DNA from: Prorocentrum cordatum
Lineage: Eukaryota > Sar > Dinophyceae > Prorocentrales > Prorocentraceae
NCBI GenBank assembly: GCA_963575745.1
Contig: CAUYUJ010012592.1
Coordinates: 324,437 to 386,436 of the forward strand
DNA: 62,000 nt
Reading direction: 5' to 3'
Below, piece by piece: positions 1 through 11,450 of the stretch. The notes below the pieces were generated by a model. It saw only the letters and a program-made list of their open reading frames with translations. It was not told where the DNA came from and made no database searches. Made by a program: the position numbers and the translations under genes. Positions within the stretch are counted from its first letter, which is position 1; each line of letters starts with the position of its first letter.

Positions 1-190
1 GTCACGTCGCGCCGACCGGCGGCGACCCCGACGGCGGCGTTCAACGTTGAACGCCGTTGGTGGCCCAGAATCGGTCGATGTTGAACGGTCGGACGTTTCG
101 GAGACGGCCGATCAGTCAAGGCTGAACGATCGTCGCGGTGTCAGGAACCAGCGCCAGTGTCGGCGCGACACGAACTTGCCGTACATCACC
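1..190 (+). repeat. Dispersed repeat R1, copy 1
   Basis: This stretch aligns by eye with 17818-18000 and more weakly with 33590-33770. Shared landmarks are a GCGTTCAA..TGAACGCCG block, a TGAACGATC block and CGCGGTGTCAG. No reading frame is conserved between the copies, so I call it a dispersed repeat, not an exon. The window edge cuts its left end. Confidence 0.5.
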
Positions 191-339
191 CGTGCGACGG
201 TGCGAGCATGGTCGTGCTTCGCGCGTAGGCGGTCTGGGCCCGAGTGTCTTTTGACGGAGGGGCGCGGCTCGCGCGGAGGTGGTCAGGTTTCGCGCCCCGC
301 GCGGTGGGAGTGTGAACGCCGAGGAGGTCATCACCGGAG

Positions 340-1100
340 ATGGTTCCGCTGGGCCGGAGGGGGAACGGAAACCGGAACCGGAAACCGGAAACCGGAAAAC
401 GGAAACCGGAAAACGGAAAACAGCGAAGAAAGAAGCGGAGGCCGACGGCAGACGACAAAAATCGGAACACGGAAAAGGGAAAACGGAAAACGGAGAAGAA
501 AGACGCGGGGGGTGACGGGAGAGCACCGGAACCGGAAAACGGAAAACGGAAAGCGGAAACCGGAACCAAAAAACGGAAACGGGAAACCGAAAAGGGGAAA
601 ACGGAAAACAGCGAAGAGGGAAGCGGAGGCCGACGGGAGACCACCGGAATCGGAAAACGGAAAACGGAAAAAGGAAAACGGCGCAGAAAGACGCGAAGGA
701 CCACGGGAAAGCACCGGAACGGGAAAACGGGAAACGGAAAACGGAGACCGGAACCGGAAACCGGAAAACGGAAAGCAGAAACCGGAAAACAGCGAAGAGG
801 GAGCCGGGAGCCGACGGCAGACCACCGGAATCGGAAAACGGAAAACGGAAAACGGAAAATGGCGTAGAAGGACGCGGGTGCCCACGGGAGAGCACCGAAC
901 CGGAAAACGGAAAACGGAAACCGGAAACCAGAACCGGAAAACGGAAACCGGAAAACGCAAAGCGGAAAATGGAAAACGGAAAACGGAAACCGGAAACCGT
1001 AAAACGGAAACCGGAAAACGGAAAGCGGAAAACGGAAAACGGAAAACGGAAAACGGAAAGCGGAAACCGGAAAACGGAAACCGGAAAACGAAAATCGGAG
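340..1100 (+). repeat. GGAAAAC/GGAAACC satellite with ~185-bp higher-order unit
   Basis: The base unit is 7 bp (CGGAAAA or CGGAAAC). The array is punctuated by two alternating spacers. Spacer A begins CAGCGAAGA near 420, 608 and 789; spacer B begins near 489, 677 and 859. The A-to-A and B-to-B distances are about 181-188 bp, giving three copies of a higher-order repeat. From about 890 onward only the pure 7-mer continues. The long open frames here in several frames on both strands come from the repeat. A second array of the same 7-mer lies at 10900-11450. Confidence 0.9.
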
Positions 1101-1104
1101 GAGG

Positions 1105-1340
1105 AGGAGGAGGAGGAAAAGGAGGAGGAGGAGGAGAAAGAGGAAGAGGAGGAGGAGCCTCCCTTCCTCCTCTCTCCCTCTTGCCCCCCCCCCGCCCCTC
1201 CTCCCTCCCCGTTCCCTTTGCCAGGCTTCCTCCCTCCCTCCCTCCTGCCTCCCCCCTCGTTGATCCTGCCCTCACCTCCCTGTCTCCCTCCTCGTTCCCT
1301 CCTCCTCCTCCTCGTCCCTCTTCCCGAGCGGAGCCGGCGC
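1105..1340. repeat. Purine tract switching to pyrimidine tract
   Basis: A GGA-rich purine run (about 1105-1157) is followed directly by a C/T-only run (about 1157-1330). The two halves are roughly complementary and could fold back. There is no gene here. Confidence 0.7.
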
Positions 1341-1379
1341 GCGGGCTGGCCAGACCGAAGGACAACGACGATCTGATTT

Positions 1380-2085
1380 CAAGAAGCCCCCAAAACGTTC
1401 CAAGACTGCTCCAAGAGGCTTCCGAGACCTCCAAAGAGGCCCCCAAGAAGCCAAACTCCTTCAAACACCAAAAGAAAATGCATGATTTTTGCTTTCTCGC
1501 CTTTTCGCTTGTGATGGCCATCCGAAGCCTCAAGGTGCATCCAAAATGGCCCAGGAGAGCCCCAGGAGAGGCCCAAGAGAGCCCCAGGACGGCCCCAAGA
1601 GCGCCCCAAGAGCGATCCAAGAGAGGTCCAGGAGGCGATCGTCGGTGCTCCCAAGGGGGGAGGCAAATTGAAGCTCACCTTTTTGTGATCGATGTCCTCC
1701 AAGATGGCCCCAACAGCGCCCCTAAAGCTCCCAAGAGCGGCCCAGGAGGGCCCCAAGAGGCGCTCAGGCAGCCCGAAGATGCCTCCAAGAGGCTCCCGAG
1801 AGACCCTATACGAGGCCCCAAGAGGATCTCCGAGGTACCCAACTCTCCCTCCTTCTCCTCCTTCTCGTCCTCCTCGTCCTCGCCCTACTCCGCCTCCTCC
1901 TCCTCCTCCTCCTCCTCCTCCTCCTTCGACGACGACGATTCCTCCTCCATCCTCCCCCTCCTGCGGTATATGACGGCGTCCCCCGCCCTTTGTCCTTCTG
2001 CATGCTCCCCCACTTCTCGTATCATCTCAACTCTCCTGGGCATCGTTTCTGGATGGGCTGGTGGGGATATGTGAAGCGTCAACAA
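1380..2085 (+). repeat. Long dispersed repeat R5, copy 1 (CCAAGAGG-type block plus TCC tract)
   Basis: The left part is a degenerate short-period repeat built on CCAAGATGGCCC and CCAAGAGGCCCC. It is followed by a TCC microsatellite (about 1850-1960) and a unique tail containing TATGACGG and CCTGGGCA..GTTTCTG. The same order of parts recurs at 7325-7880, so the two regions are diverged copies of one larger repeat. Shorter relatives of the CCAAGATGG block occur near 16660, 27465, 28855 and 55120. Confidence 0.65.
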
Positions 2086-2215
2086 TAGCAGCGCGTTCAT
2101 CGATTACCGATGACAAATCCCACCAGTCCTCTGGGCGGAGGTGGTCTACGGCGTTTCCTCTGGTAGCTTTCCAGAAACCCCTCTCCCTACCCTCTCCCCT
2201 GGACCTCGCCGCACC

Positions 2216-2366
2216 CCCTGCAATATTCTGCAAAAGAGGGGTGCAAAGATTCCGTGCTGACCCTGCAACACCCTGCAATACCTTGGAAAACGACCCTGCA
2301 AACCAAACCCCTGCAGTACCATGCAATACCCTGCAAACCACCCTGAAATACCCTGCAAAACGACCG
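2216..2366 (+). repeat. ACCCTGCAA short tandem repeat
   Basis: An imperfect array of ACCCTGCAATA / ACCCTGCAAA units of about 10-11 bp. No coding signal is visible. Confidence 0.75.
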
Positions 2367-2529
2367 CGCGCCCTCTGGGTGGAGGAGGTCAGGAGCGGTT
2401 CCTCCGCACGCTTTCTAATCCCCGAGCCCGCTGGGCGTGAGTGGTCTAGCAAATTGCCTCTTCCAACTCCCCTGCTTCGCCTTCGGGGAGGGGCCTATCA
2501 TTTTTTCTCATTGGAATGATACCGGAGAA

Positions 2530-2725
2530 AAGACCCAATCAGGGCTATAGGGCTAGGGGGCTATAGGACTATTGAGCTATAGGTCTATAGAGCTATAGGG
2601 CTATAGAATTGTAGGGCTGTTGGGCTATTGGGCTATAGTGCTTAGGGCTATAGGGCTATAGGGCACCCCCGGGCACGCCCGGGCCCCCGGGCCCCCGGGC
2701 CCCCTGGCCCCCCGGGCACCCCCAG
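2530..2725 (+). repeat. GGGCTATAG tandem array passing into a CCCGGG-rich tract
   Basis: About 14 degenerate GGGCTATAG-like units (2530-2665) are followed by a block of CCCGGGC/CCCCCGGG units (2665-2725) with strong self-complementarity. Confidence 0.8.
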
Positions 2726-2811
2726 GCACCCGGGCGTGCAGCGAAAATCGGCGACAAACCTAACCTAACCATATGAATCCGCTATGACCCCTACAGAAGC
2801 AAGCTCTGATT

Positions 2812-3560
<749 letters not shown>

Positions 3561-3564
3561 GTAC

Positions 3565-3728
3565 ACTTGGCGGCGGCGGCGGCTGCGGCGGCTGCGGCGG
3601 CGGCGGCGGCGGCTGCGGCGGCTGCGGCGGCGGCGGCGGCGGCGCAGCGGCGGCGGCGGCGGCGGGCGCGGCGGCGGCGGGCGCTGCGGCGGCGGCGGCG
3701 GCAGCGCGGCTGCGGCGGCGGTTTGGCA

Positions 3729-3765
<37 letters not shown>

Positions 3766-3800
3766 GGCGGCGGCGGCGGCGGCGGCGGGCAGCGGCGCGG
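3565..3800. repeat. GGC/GCG microsatellite
   Basis: More than 230 bp of imperfect (GGC)n with interspersed CTG. Alanine, glycine or arginine frames on either strand are repeat translations. Confidence 0.95.
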
Positions 3801-3848
3801 CTGCTCCCGGCTGTCTTGGAGTCCAGGGGCAAGCCGGTTGACCAGCTT

Positions 3849-4008
3849 CAGGAGGGAAAAAACACAGTCACAATGAATTGTCGATCCCCCAGAAAATATG
3901 GGAAAATATGGGAAGTGTGGGGGAAGACAAAAACCTAGAAAATATATGAGAATATAGGGAATCTGTTTATTTGTGTGTATTAATTGTGTGTGTCCTGGGG
4001 CCCCTTCA
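3849..4008 (+). repeat. Dispersed repeat F, copy 1
   Basis: One of five same-strand copies (also near 17061, 35285, 35599 and 56191). All share CAGGAGGG, ACACAATT, TCGTCGAT(C/T)CCCC, two AT-rich blocks related to AAAATATGGGAA, GTGTCTATTTATTTGTGTG and a CAGGGCCCC end. The length is about 160 bp. I see no inverted ends. Confidence 0.85.
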
Positions 4009-4149
4009 GAGCTGGTCGCCTGCGTGTGTGCTCCTGCGGCCGGGATCTGCCAGAGGTCGAGTGGTCGTCTCTGTGCTTCCCACCGTTTGGCGGGAGATCC
4101 AGCGCCGTCTCGCGTTCGGCAACGCCGATGTGCTGCCTGGCGCGGCGTG

Positions 4150-4420
4150 AACAGCCAAGCGCGAACGCCACCGGCACGAGCACTACCACTGCTACCACCA
4201 GCGCGGCCACCACTCCCACCGCCGCGACCACTACCAGCTCCGACACGACCACCACCACGGGCCCGACGACCATTAGTACGGCCACAACCACGACACGCCG
4301 CGATTCCCATGACGGCCTCACCACGACCAGTGCGGCCGCGGTGCCCGACGCGACCATTGCCGCTCCCGGGCCCGACGAGCAGTCGCACGACCACCGCCGC
4401 GACCATTGGAGCCTTTTGTG
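4150..4420 (+). other. Threonine/alanine-rich open frame, probably repeat-derived
   Basis: One plus frame encodes many Thr, Ser and Ala codons in ACC/ACG/GCC runs, superficially like a mucin. The DNA is a degenerate ACC/ACG triplet repeat and runs straight into satellite DNA, so I do not call a gene. I see nothing else between repeat F and the satellite. Confidence 0.25.
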
Positions 4421-4429
4421 GAGCTTCCT

Positions 4430-4900
4430 ACGGGGCCATGAAACGCGTGAAGAGTGCATCGCCTTGGGTGCGGGGCCGCCATGCGAACGCAGCTCCTGGG
4501 GCCTCCGGTGGAGCCCCCTTTTGGGCCGCGAAGCGTGCGAGGGTCGTGCCGACGCGGGCGCGGTGCCGCCTGGAGAAAGCAGCCACTGGAGCCTTCAGTA
4601 GAGGCCCGCCTAGGGCCACGACGCTTCTGAGGGGTGTGCCGAAATGGGCGCGGCGCCACCGGGCGATCGCAGTGGGGCCACGAAACGTGTGAGGGGTGCG
4701 CCGACATGGAGGTGGAACTGCATGCGGATCCTGTCACTGGGGCCTTCGGTGGAGCACCCAATGTGGCCACGAAGCGCGCGAGGGGTGCGCCGAAATGGAG
4801 GTGGAACTGCATGCGGACCCTGCCCTGGGGCCTTTGGTGGAGCACCCAATGTGGCCACGGAGCGTGTGAGGGGTTCGCCGACATGTAGGTGGAACTGCCT
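4430..4900 (-). repeat. Diverged relative of the 101-bp satellite, inverted
   Basis: On the minus strand these units carry GTTCCAC, GGCACACCCCTCACACG, CGTGGCC and CTCCAC, the same landmarks as the arrays at 45735-46225 and 51243-52450. The units are more diverged and of uneven length (about 80-110 bp). About five units are visible. Confidence 0.75.
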
Positions 4901-4948
4901 GCACGCATATCACGATGATGAGGACATGCGGAGTGCAGAGGCAAGAGA

Positions 4949-5012
4949 TGGCAGGAGGAGGAGGAGGAGGAGGAGGAGGAGAAGGAGGAGGATAAGATAA
5001 GATAAGACACGC
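4949..5012 (+). repeat. GGA and GATAA microsatellites
   Basis: A short (AGG)n run is followed by GATAAGATAAGATAAGA. It is non-coding. Confidence 0.9.
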
Positions 5013-5346
5013 TTGCGACCCATGTTCTTGTGACCTCTCTACACAGTGCAAAAAAAGAAGAGCGGCCTTGTGCTGCAAGAGGATCTGCGTCCGCTGTCTG
5101 TCGACATCGGTAGTCGGTCGCTCTGCAGGGGGATTCCACTGGCCACATGCGGGGACCCCTGATGGGGGAACCTTGGGGCCCCGCCGAGGCACCATCTGTC
5201 CTGCAAAGCACTGAGAGGCGACGAGTGAACCCCTCAAAGAGTAAGTGAAGCAACGCAATCAACATGTATGTATATGAAATGAGGCGGCACCGAGGGGCTC
5301 AGATAGGAAAATGAACTCCACGCCCGAAAGTCCCCCACAGTCCACC

Positions 5347-6984
5347 TCATGACTGGGAGTTGGAGATCCTATTATCATCGCCACCATGCTGCAACGCTGT
5401 ACTGATGAGTCTATCCTGGGCACGATCACCTGCAGAAACAACAGTAGCCGTCGAGCCGCGTAGAGGCATGGCTCGAAGACTGGCAGCACGAGTCGTGATA
5501 TCTTCTAAAGAAATCTGGAATTTGAGAGGAGGGGCATAAAAGGCCATGAAGATGCTGCCAGAGGGAGAGGTATACTGAAGGATGGGGTGGCTCGAACGAG
5601 CCTGCAGCGCCCTCAGTCCGGCATCCTGAAGCTGCCCGTGCTGTGCCATGCTGAGCATGCGCTCTGATCCCGCGATGCGCGTGAGCCTGGCATCTAGCCC
5701 GCCAGCTCGTCGTCGTCGCTCATGTCCTCGTCGTCCGCTTTGTTCATGCCCATCCTGCCGAGGAGCTTGAGCGCCTCCCTCTCGAGGCCGCCCTTGGGAG
5801 GACCCCCTGGTTTGTACTTGCCGCCGATCTTGAAGAGAGCCTCGCACACCGCCTGGTGCACCGTGCCCACGGGCGTCGTGTCGAAGTAGATCTGGCTGCT
5901 CTGCAGCTGCGCGCTCAGCATGAACTGGAGCTTGTAGTGTGTCGGCTTCTCCTGCTTGCGCTTGTTGTAGTATGTGGGCCGCATTCTGCAATACCGCATC
6001 TGGTCCTGCAGCTGGTGAAGCGAGCTCCTGTCTCCTGCGATGTTGGCATCCCAGTAGACCTTCAAGGCCTTCTTGGACGTCTCGGGGGTCTCTGGATGCT
6101 CGAGCAGCGCCGTCAACAGCGCCAGCCACATGTGCGTCCATGGTGGGCCGTATGAGTGGTCGCGTCCAGCCTCCTTGCAGCTCTCGTAGTACTGCTTCCC
6201 TGCTGCGAGGACTGCCACTACCAGTGGATGAGCAGCGGCGAGGATGAAACAGCTGTAGCAAGCGCCAATGAGGTCGGCCATGTCCCTGCTGTCGTTGAGG
6301 CACAACTTGGTGAGAACTTTTACCAGTGCTTTGAGTGGTCCGAGGGAATGGCGCTGCATCGTGTCTTCCGTGGCTTGCTTGAGCTGCTTGAGGCGTCGAG
6401 GGCTCTTGGGTCCTCGCTCTCCAGCTGCTTCCCCTTCTGCTGGTCGTGCTTTGGGTTTGCTGACTGCTGGAAGCCCCCAACTGGGAGCCTTGGGCTTCCA
6501 CTCCTCGCCGCTGGCCGCCGCCGCTGCTGCTGCCCCTTCTGGCATCACGCACGTCGCGTACGATAGGAAGAACAGTGAAGTGCTCACGAAAATGTTGATG
6601 AAGACAAACTCGATCGAGCCGATATGTGGGACAGAGCGGGCACATGTAATTGACATGGTCATCTTGGCCTGCGGTCCTGAACGTGTTCGACCTGCCCTGG
6701 ATGCAAATCCCCGTCCTGAACGAGTCCTTGGCGTGTTTATACGCTGAGTTTCTGGACTCGAAAATCTGCCCACACATAAAACACTGATTATCAATAGTGA
6801 GCAATCCCAGAATATTTAGTAACCCATGATGTTGATGTAGATGGCTAGTAAGCTGTCTTCTAGTACCGAAGCTTTTACCGCCGCCTCTAATGCAGCATCG
6901 ATAATCATCACCATCTCGGTGTTCTGGGAGATCAGGTTCTCGGGGATCTGGCCTGGCCTGGCATCCAGGGGGGGGAACACACAC
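5347..6984 (-). pseudogene. Frameshifted C2H2 zinc-finger ORF, probably from a multicopy mobile element
   Basis: The minus strand encodes three Cys/His clusters in one frame near 6900-6580: YRCCI..H..H, then NQCFMCGQIF..KH.....GIC, then YMCPLC..H..H. Near 6540-6560 the protein-like signal shifts frame. It continues as a helical region of about 240 residues rich in Leu, Ala and Lys (GEEWKPKAPSWG to an acidic end, DDEDMSDDDELAG, stop at 5694). A third segment, in the first frame again, runs 5700-5347 with protein-like composition (PSGSIFMAFYAPPLKFQIS). Known: C2H2 fingers of this style are common in dinoflagellate retroelement proteins. Inference: a decayed mobile-element ORF with at least two frameshifts. 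I cannot assign the helical domain. An ordinary gene with small introns is possible. Confidence 0.55.
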
Positions 6985-7324
6985 TAAAGGAGGAGGAGGA
7001 GGACGAGGAGGAGGAGGAGGAGGAGGAGGCGGAGGCGGATTGGCCCCCAGTAGCTCCCCATCCCAAGACGACTGCTGAATATGCTGAGGCTCGGGCCAGA
7101 CTCGGGTGCTACGTATGTGTTGGGAGGGCGGGTGGGATTGAGCGAGGCGGCCTGCGGGCGGGGAGGGGGTAACTTAACCCCTCCCCCCACCCCCTCCCCT
7201 GGACCTGGAATGGAGGTGCCGCGACCGATTTGAGCGTCCAAGAAGGCCTCGGCGAGATTCTACAAATCACTGATTCTCCTGAGGTGTTGGGGGGTGGGGG
7301 GGAGAGGCTAAGAAGGGCCCCCCT
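6985..7324. other. Low-complexity intergenic DNA
   Basis: A GGA/GAC microsatellite (about 6988-7035) is followed by GC-rich sequence with no convincing open frame, ending at the long repeat that starts near 7325. Confidence 0.6.
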
Positions 7325-7880
7325 TTTTTGATCGAGCTCTTCCAAGATGGCCCAAAGATGGTCTCCAAGGCTTCCAAGAGTGCCCCAGGAGGGCCCCAAG
7401 AGGCGCCCAAGCGGCCCCAAGAGGCCACAAAGAGGTCCCCAGGAAGCTCCCAAGAACCCCCCAAGAGGCCTGAGGTACCAAGACGCTGCAAGAGGGTCCT
7501 GGGACCGCCAGGACGCCCCCAAGACGTCCAAGCAGGACTCCAAGAAGCTCTCAAGAGACATACGAAGAGATTCCGAGAGGCATGCAGGAGGCCTCTGGCC
7601 CTTCAGCTCACCTCCTCCTCCTCTTCCTCCTCCTCCTTCTCCTATTCCTCATCCGCCTATTCCTCCTCCCTCCTCCCTCCGCCCCCCCCTCTCCCTCTCC
7701 CTCGTCCTTCTCCTCCTCCTCCTCCTCCTCCTCATCCTCCTCCTCTGTCCTCCCCCTCTCGTTGTATGACGGTTTCCCCAATACCTTATTCCACTGCGTG
7801 CCCCTCCGTATCCGGGATCAGGGCAACTCGCCTGGGCACCGTTTCTGCATGAGCTCGTGGAGTTACGCGAAGCGCCTAGA
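7325..7880 (+). repeat. Long dispersed repeat R5, copy 2
   Basis: Same order of parts as 1380-2085: a TTTTTTGATCGA start, CCAAGATGGCCC/CCAAGAGGCCCC block, TCC tract (about 7610-7750), then TATGACGG, CCTGGGCACCGTTTCTG and a GCGAAGCG end. Confidence 0.65.
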
Positions 7881-8449
7881 CTAAGATCTTGGCATCTGCG
7901 GGCCTAGGGGGTCGGCGGTGCGGCGTAAGCTAGTGAAACATACGTCCAAGAATTCTCGCCGACACCACAGGCAGTGGAAGGCAAGAAACTGAAGCACGCG
8001 GGCATCATTGCAGACCCTCCGCACAAATCTCTCCGTCTTGCTCTGTCTGACCTGGCCAGTACCATCTTCTGAAGTAGCCTCACGGGACGAGAACTCGGAG
8101 AGGGTCGATCCCAGCCTTGGTTAAGTTTCGGCCGAACCTCTCCATGAATGACCCCCGAGCTGTGACCCACGCGTGGCTGGCGAACTCCCACTCGCGGAAG
8201 TCAGGCCCTGCTTGCGAGCACTGCATGGCCTGCTCATCGTCACCGAGCGCGAGAACCAGCTAAGCCCAAAAGGGAGAGGCGGTTAGGCTCTCCTCGCTCC
8301 CGCCATCTGTGTTCGCCAGCGGTGCTAGGTGCCCATCGGCGCCCCCAGGCTACTTTCTGGCGCTTGCCGAGGAGAAGTGCAAATCTCCCAGGCCAGAGAA
8401 CGACCTCTGGCCCCTCCTCCTGCTCGGGCGCGGCCATATCTGCGAACGC
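7881..8449. other. No recognisable feature
   Basis: Moderately GC-rich sequence with short open frames on both strands. I see no recognisable protein, RNA or repeat. Confidence 0.5.
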
Positions 8450-8650
8450 ACGGATCAATGTAATGCATCCGTGGACCTCTTGATCTTTGCCACATGAGGA
8501 ACGAAATCCAAGTGAACAGGGCACGCCGAAGTTGAATTGAACCCCAATTTCGCGGGAACAGCCCCCCTCGGTGCATCAATCTTTGACCGGGGAGGGAAGA
8601 CTGTTGGTTGGCGGGGGGGCAGGCGGTAAGCAGCAAACACGGGACGGGGG
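8450..8650 (+). repeat. Dispersed repeat R2, copy 1
   Basis: It aligns with 10715-10900. Both contain GACCTCTTGA, a TGAA.. block, GAACGGCCCC-type and CCTCGGTGCA motifs and a GGCGG.AAGCA end, in the same order. Confidence 0.6.
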
Positions 8651-9009
8651 AGCTCGGCGTCGGTTCCAGACATCCTCCAATACAATCGGACCCAGGACTG
8701 AAGAACATCCCACAAGAACACGAGGCCATCCGCCGGCCAAAACAACCCAAACCATACGATCACTCGAGAATCTCATCCCCCAGGATGCCCCCAAAACATC
8801 CCACAAATTGTTTTTTTTTATATTTTTTTTGCGTCGGCGGCTAGGCAGAGTAACTGCGCTGGCGGAGAGCTAACTAAACGGGGGTGCCGTCGCAGCGAAG
8901 TGCGCCGCCACGCAGGAGAAGGGGACGGGGCAGAGGAAGCGGCCGAAGGAGGGGGCGGGAAGGGAGCGAGGCCTCTCAGGGGGAAGGGTCACGCCCTGAG
9001 CGCGTGGAA

Positions 9010-9110
9010 CATCCCACAAACACGAAGAACAATAGGTTACCCTCCACGAGCCGACCTCGATCTTGTACCTCGGTCCGGCTGTCTGATTTTCCGTTCAATC
9101 CGCGACCCCC
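9010..9110 (-). repeat. Dispersed repeat R6, copy 1
   Basis: Its reverse complement matches 58215-58295: GACCGAGGTACAAGATCGAG, then a variable stretch, then TGTTGGGTGCTC-like sequence. The same protein motif, RTEVQDR, appears in both, so this could be a duplicated exon. Confidence 0.5.
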
Positions 9111-9234
9111 CAGCAGCTCCCGACTCCTGCCCCCGGGGGTAGCGCCTCGCCCCGTGGATCCCACGCCGGCGGCCCCGAGGCCCGAAAGACGGGCCCCAGA
9201 GGTCGAGATCGAGGGACGCGGCCCAGATCGAACA

Positions 9235-9420
9235 AATCTTATCGTCGCTGGCGGCCCGCTCAAGCCGCCGCGTTAGGCCGCTATGCAATCTCGCGTAGGG
9301 CCCGCTCTTGATCGTGGAAAAAACGCAGCGTGCCGCGCTCGCGTCCCGCGCAAGCTGCGGCGTAAGGCCGCTGTGCCATCTCGCGTGAGGCCCGCTTTTG
9401 AGAGCCGCTCGTGCGGTCGC
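9235..9420 (+). repeat. Short repeats around GCGTAAGGCCGC / ATCTCGCGTAAGGCCCG
   Basis: Two tandem units (about 9265-9310 and 9352-9400) share CGTAAGGCCGCTNTGC and ATCTCGCGT. A third relative lies at 29095-29210. They are non-coding as far as I can see. Confidence 0.6.
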
Positions 9421-9819
9421 CCAGCTCCCCCGAGCTGTTTCGGGGCCCCTGCCATCGAGGCGGGGCCCAGAGATCCGGGGTTCCCAATCCCAGCTCTCAT
9501 TGGCCATGCCGCGGAGAACCCACGAGCTGGCCTGGCAGGGCCGCCCTGCCGCACCGCCCGAGCGGCAACGGCCAGGCCGCCCGGCGCAGCGAGAGAGGGT
9601 CGGGGGGGCGATCAGCACCGCCATCGGCTCGCGAGGCTCTGGCCGGAGATTCCGGACCCTCTGGCGCCAACCTGATCGGACAAGAACGCAGAGCGCCGCG
9701 TTTGTCCGTTAGGCTCGAACGTAAACCAACAAAAAGAAGTGGGCGACGACAAGGCGGCCGATGACGAGGATGACGGCGTGGATGACGGGGGGGGTAACCT
9801 CATGCCCGTGAGAATAAAC

Positions 9820-10590
9820 ACTAGGGGATAATAAAGTTCGGGTTTCAGGGAGAGATAATAAAAGTAGCCCAGCAGACCTCAGCATAATCTCGAAGTAAGA
9901 GATGATCAAGAGGAGACCAAGCCGAGCACGTTTTGAGACATCCTTGGCGTTTAGTTTTCATAGAAATATCCTCAACAATGGCTTATCTCTCATGAAAATT
10001 GTTTTTTGAAAGTGCTCGTGTAGGGTAGCTCATGTGCCTCAATTTCCATGGATAATCAACCCAAAGATAAAAAAGTTCAGGCGAGCGTGGGGACAGAGAG
10101 AAATATGAAAGAAGAAGAATACAGTAGAAGAATAATAAGAAAGAAGAAGAGGAGGAGAAAAAGAAGAGGACGAAGAAAGGAAAAATCCAAAGTTCCAAAT
10201 CTATCAATTTTAATTTACAAGCGCTTTATGAAAATTGATTGTTTAAGTGCTCGTGTAGGGTAGCTCATGTGCTTCATTTTCCATGGATAATCAACCCCAG
10301 GGATAAAAAAAGTTCAGGCGAGCGTGAGGACAGATAGAAATATAAAAGAAGAAGAGGAAAGTATAATAATAATAATAATAAGAACATTGCTCGTTTCGTT
10401 TGAGTCTGCCTCCCAAAATTATTGGTTTCGCTTGACACATCCTGAGAAAGTGTGATCGCTTCGCTTGATGTTGCTATATCAACATCGCTTGATGTTGCTA
10501 TCTCAACATAGCGTTTCGAGGTGATAATGAAGTTCGGCCTCAGCGCTCGCCGCCCAATTTGAATTTTGTATAGGGCGACGATAATGAACT
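9820..10590. repeat. AT-rich island with a tandemly duplicated ~145-bp segment
   Basis: Base composition drops abruptly to AT-rich. The segments 9977-10135 and 10213-10357 are near-copies sharing AAAGTGCTCGTGTAGGGTAG, CCATGGATAATCAACCC and AAAAGTTCAGGCGAGCGTG. Downstream are two tandem hairpins of the form GATGTTG-CTATAT-CAACATC (about 10470-10510) and repeated GATAAT(A/G)AAGTTCGG / GATAATGAACTC motifs near 9826, 10522 and 10569. No coding capacity is evident. Confidence 0.7.
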
Positions 10591-10714
10591 CTAAACACTG
10601 AAGGGGGGGGGTCCCTTTATTATCATCGGCATGCGGTTAGCGAAGCTCTGGCCGGAGAGTCTGGACCTTCTGGCGCCAATCCGCCGGTGCCCGTGGTGCC
10701 GTACAGTCACCAGG

Positions 10715-10900
10715 CATTCGAATGCAACTGTCGACCTCTTGACTTGTGCCCTGGCAAATGTTGAGCTTGTCTGGACGAGGCGTACCGAAAGTAAACTGAA
10801 GCCCAACTCCACAAGAACGGCCCCTCGGTGCACCAGCTTTTGACGACAAGAGGGGGGGGAAGCCTGTGCTGGGTGCGGGCGGCAAGCAATAAAACGCAAA
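10715..10900 (+). repeat. Dispersed repeat R2, copy 2
   Basis: Partner of 8450-8650. Just upstream (10630-10690) a further shared block, GCTCTGGCCGGAGA..CTGGCGCCAA, matches 9625-9680. Confidence 0.6.
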
Positions 10901-11450
10901 CTAGAAAACTGACAAAAGAAAACGGAAACCGGAAAACGGAACCCGGAAACCGGAAAGCGAAAAACGGAAATTGGAAAACGGAAGCTGGAAAACGGAACTT
11001 CGCTTTTTGGCCCAAGCCGGGAACCGGAAAACGGAAAGCGGAAAACGGAAATTGGAAAGCGGAAACCGGAAACCAGAAAACGGAAACCGGAAAACGGAAA
11101 ACGGACAACGGAATTTGGTTTTCTGCCAAAACCCGAAAACGGAAACCAAAAATCGGAAAACGGAAACCGGAAAACAGAAACCATGGAACGGAAACCGGAA
11201 AACGGAAACCGGAAAACGGAAAACGGATTTTCGTTTTCTGCCCAAACCGGAAAACGGAAAACGGAAACCGGAAACCGGAAAACGGAAAACAAAAACCGGA
11301 AACCGGAAAACGGAAAACGGAAACCCGAAAAAAGGAAACGGAAAACGCAACTTCGCTTTCTGCCCAGACCCGAAACCAGAAAACGGAAACCGGAAAACGG
11401 AAACCGGAAAACGGAAAACGGATTTTCGTTTTCTGCTCGAAGGTTCTGTT
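10900..11450 (+). repeat. GGAAAAC/GGAAACC satellite, second array
   Basis: Same 7-bp unit as 340-1100 but with a different spacer, GATTTTCGTTTTCTGCCCAA and variants, near 11000, 11115, 11225, 11350 and 11418. The spacing is about 65-125 bp. Open frames on either strand come from the repeat. Confidence 0.9.

Noticed and set aside
47-2074. 675-residue open frame on the plus strand
   Set aside because: It is a translation of the GGAAAAC satellite followed by a C/T tract and R5. Frames on both strands are equally open and no domain is present.
4150-4420. Secreted mucin-like protein
   Set aside because: A degenerate ACC/ACG triplet repeat merging with satellite DNA, with no signal peptide in frame.
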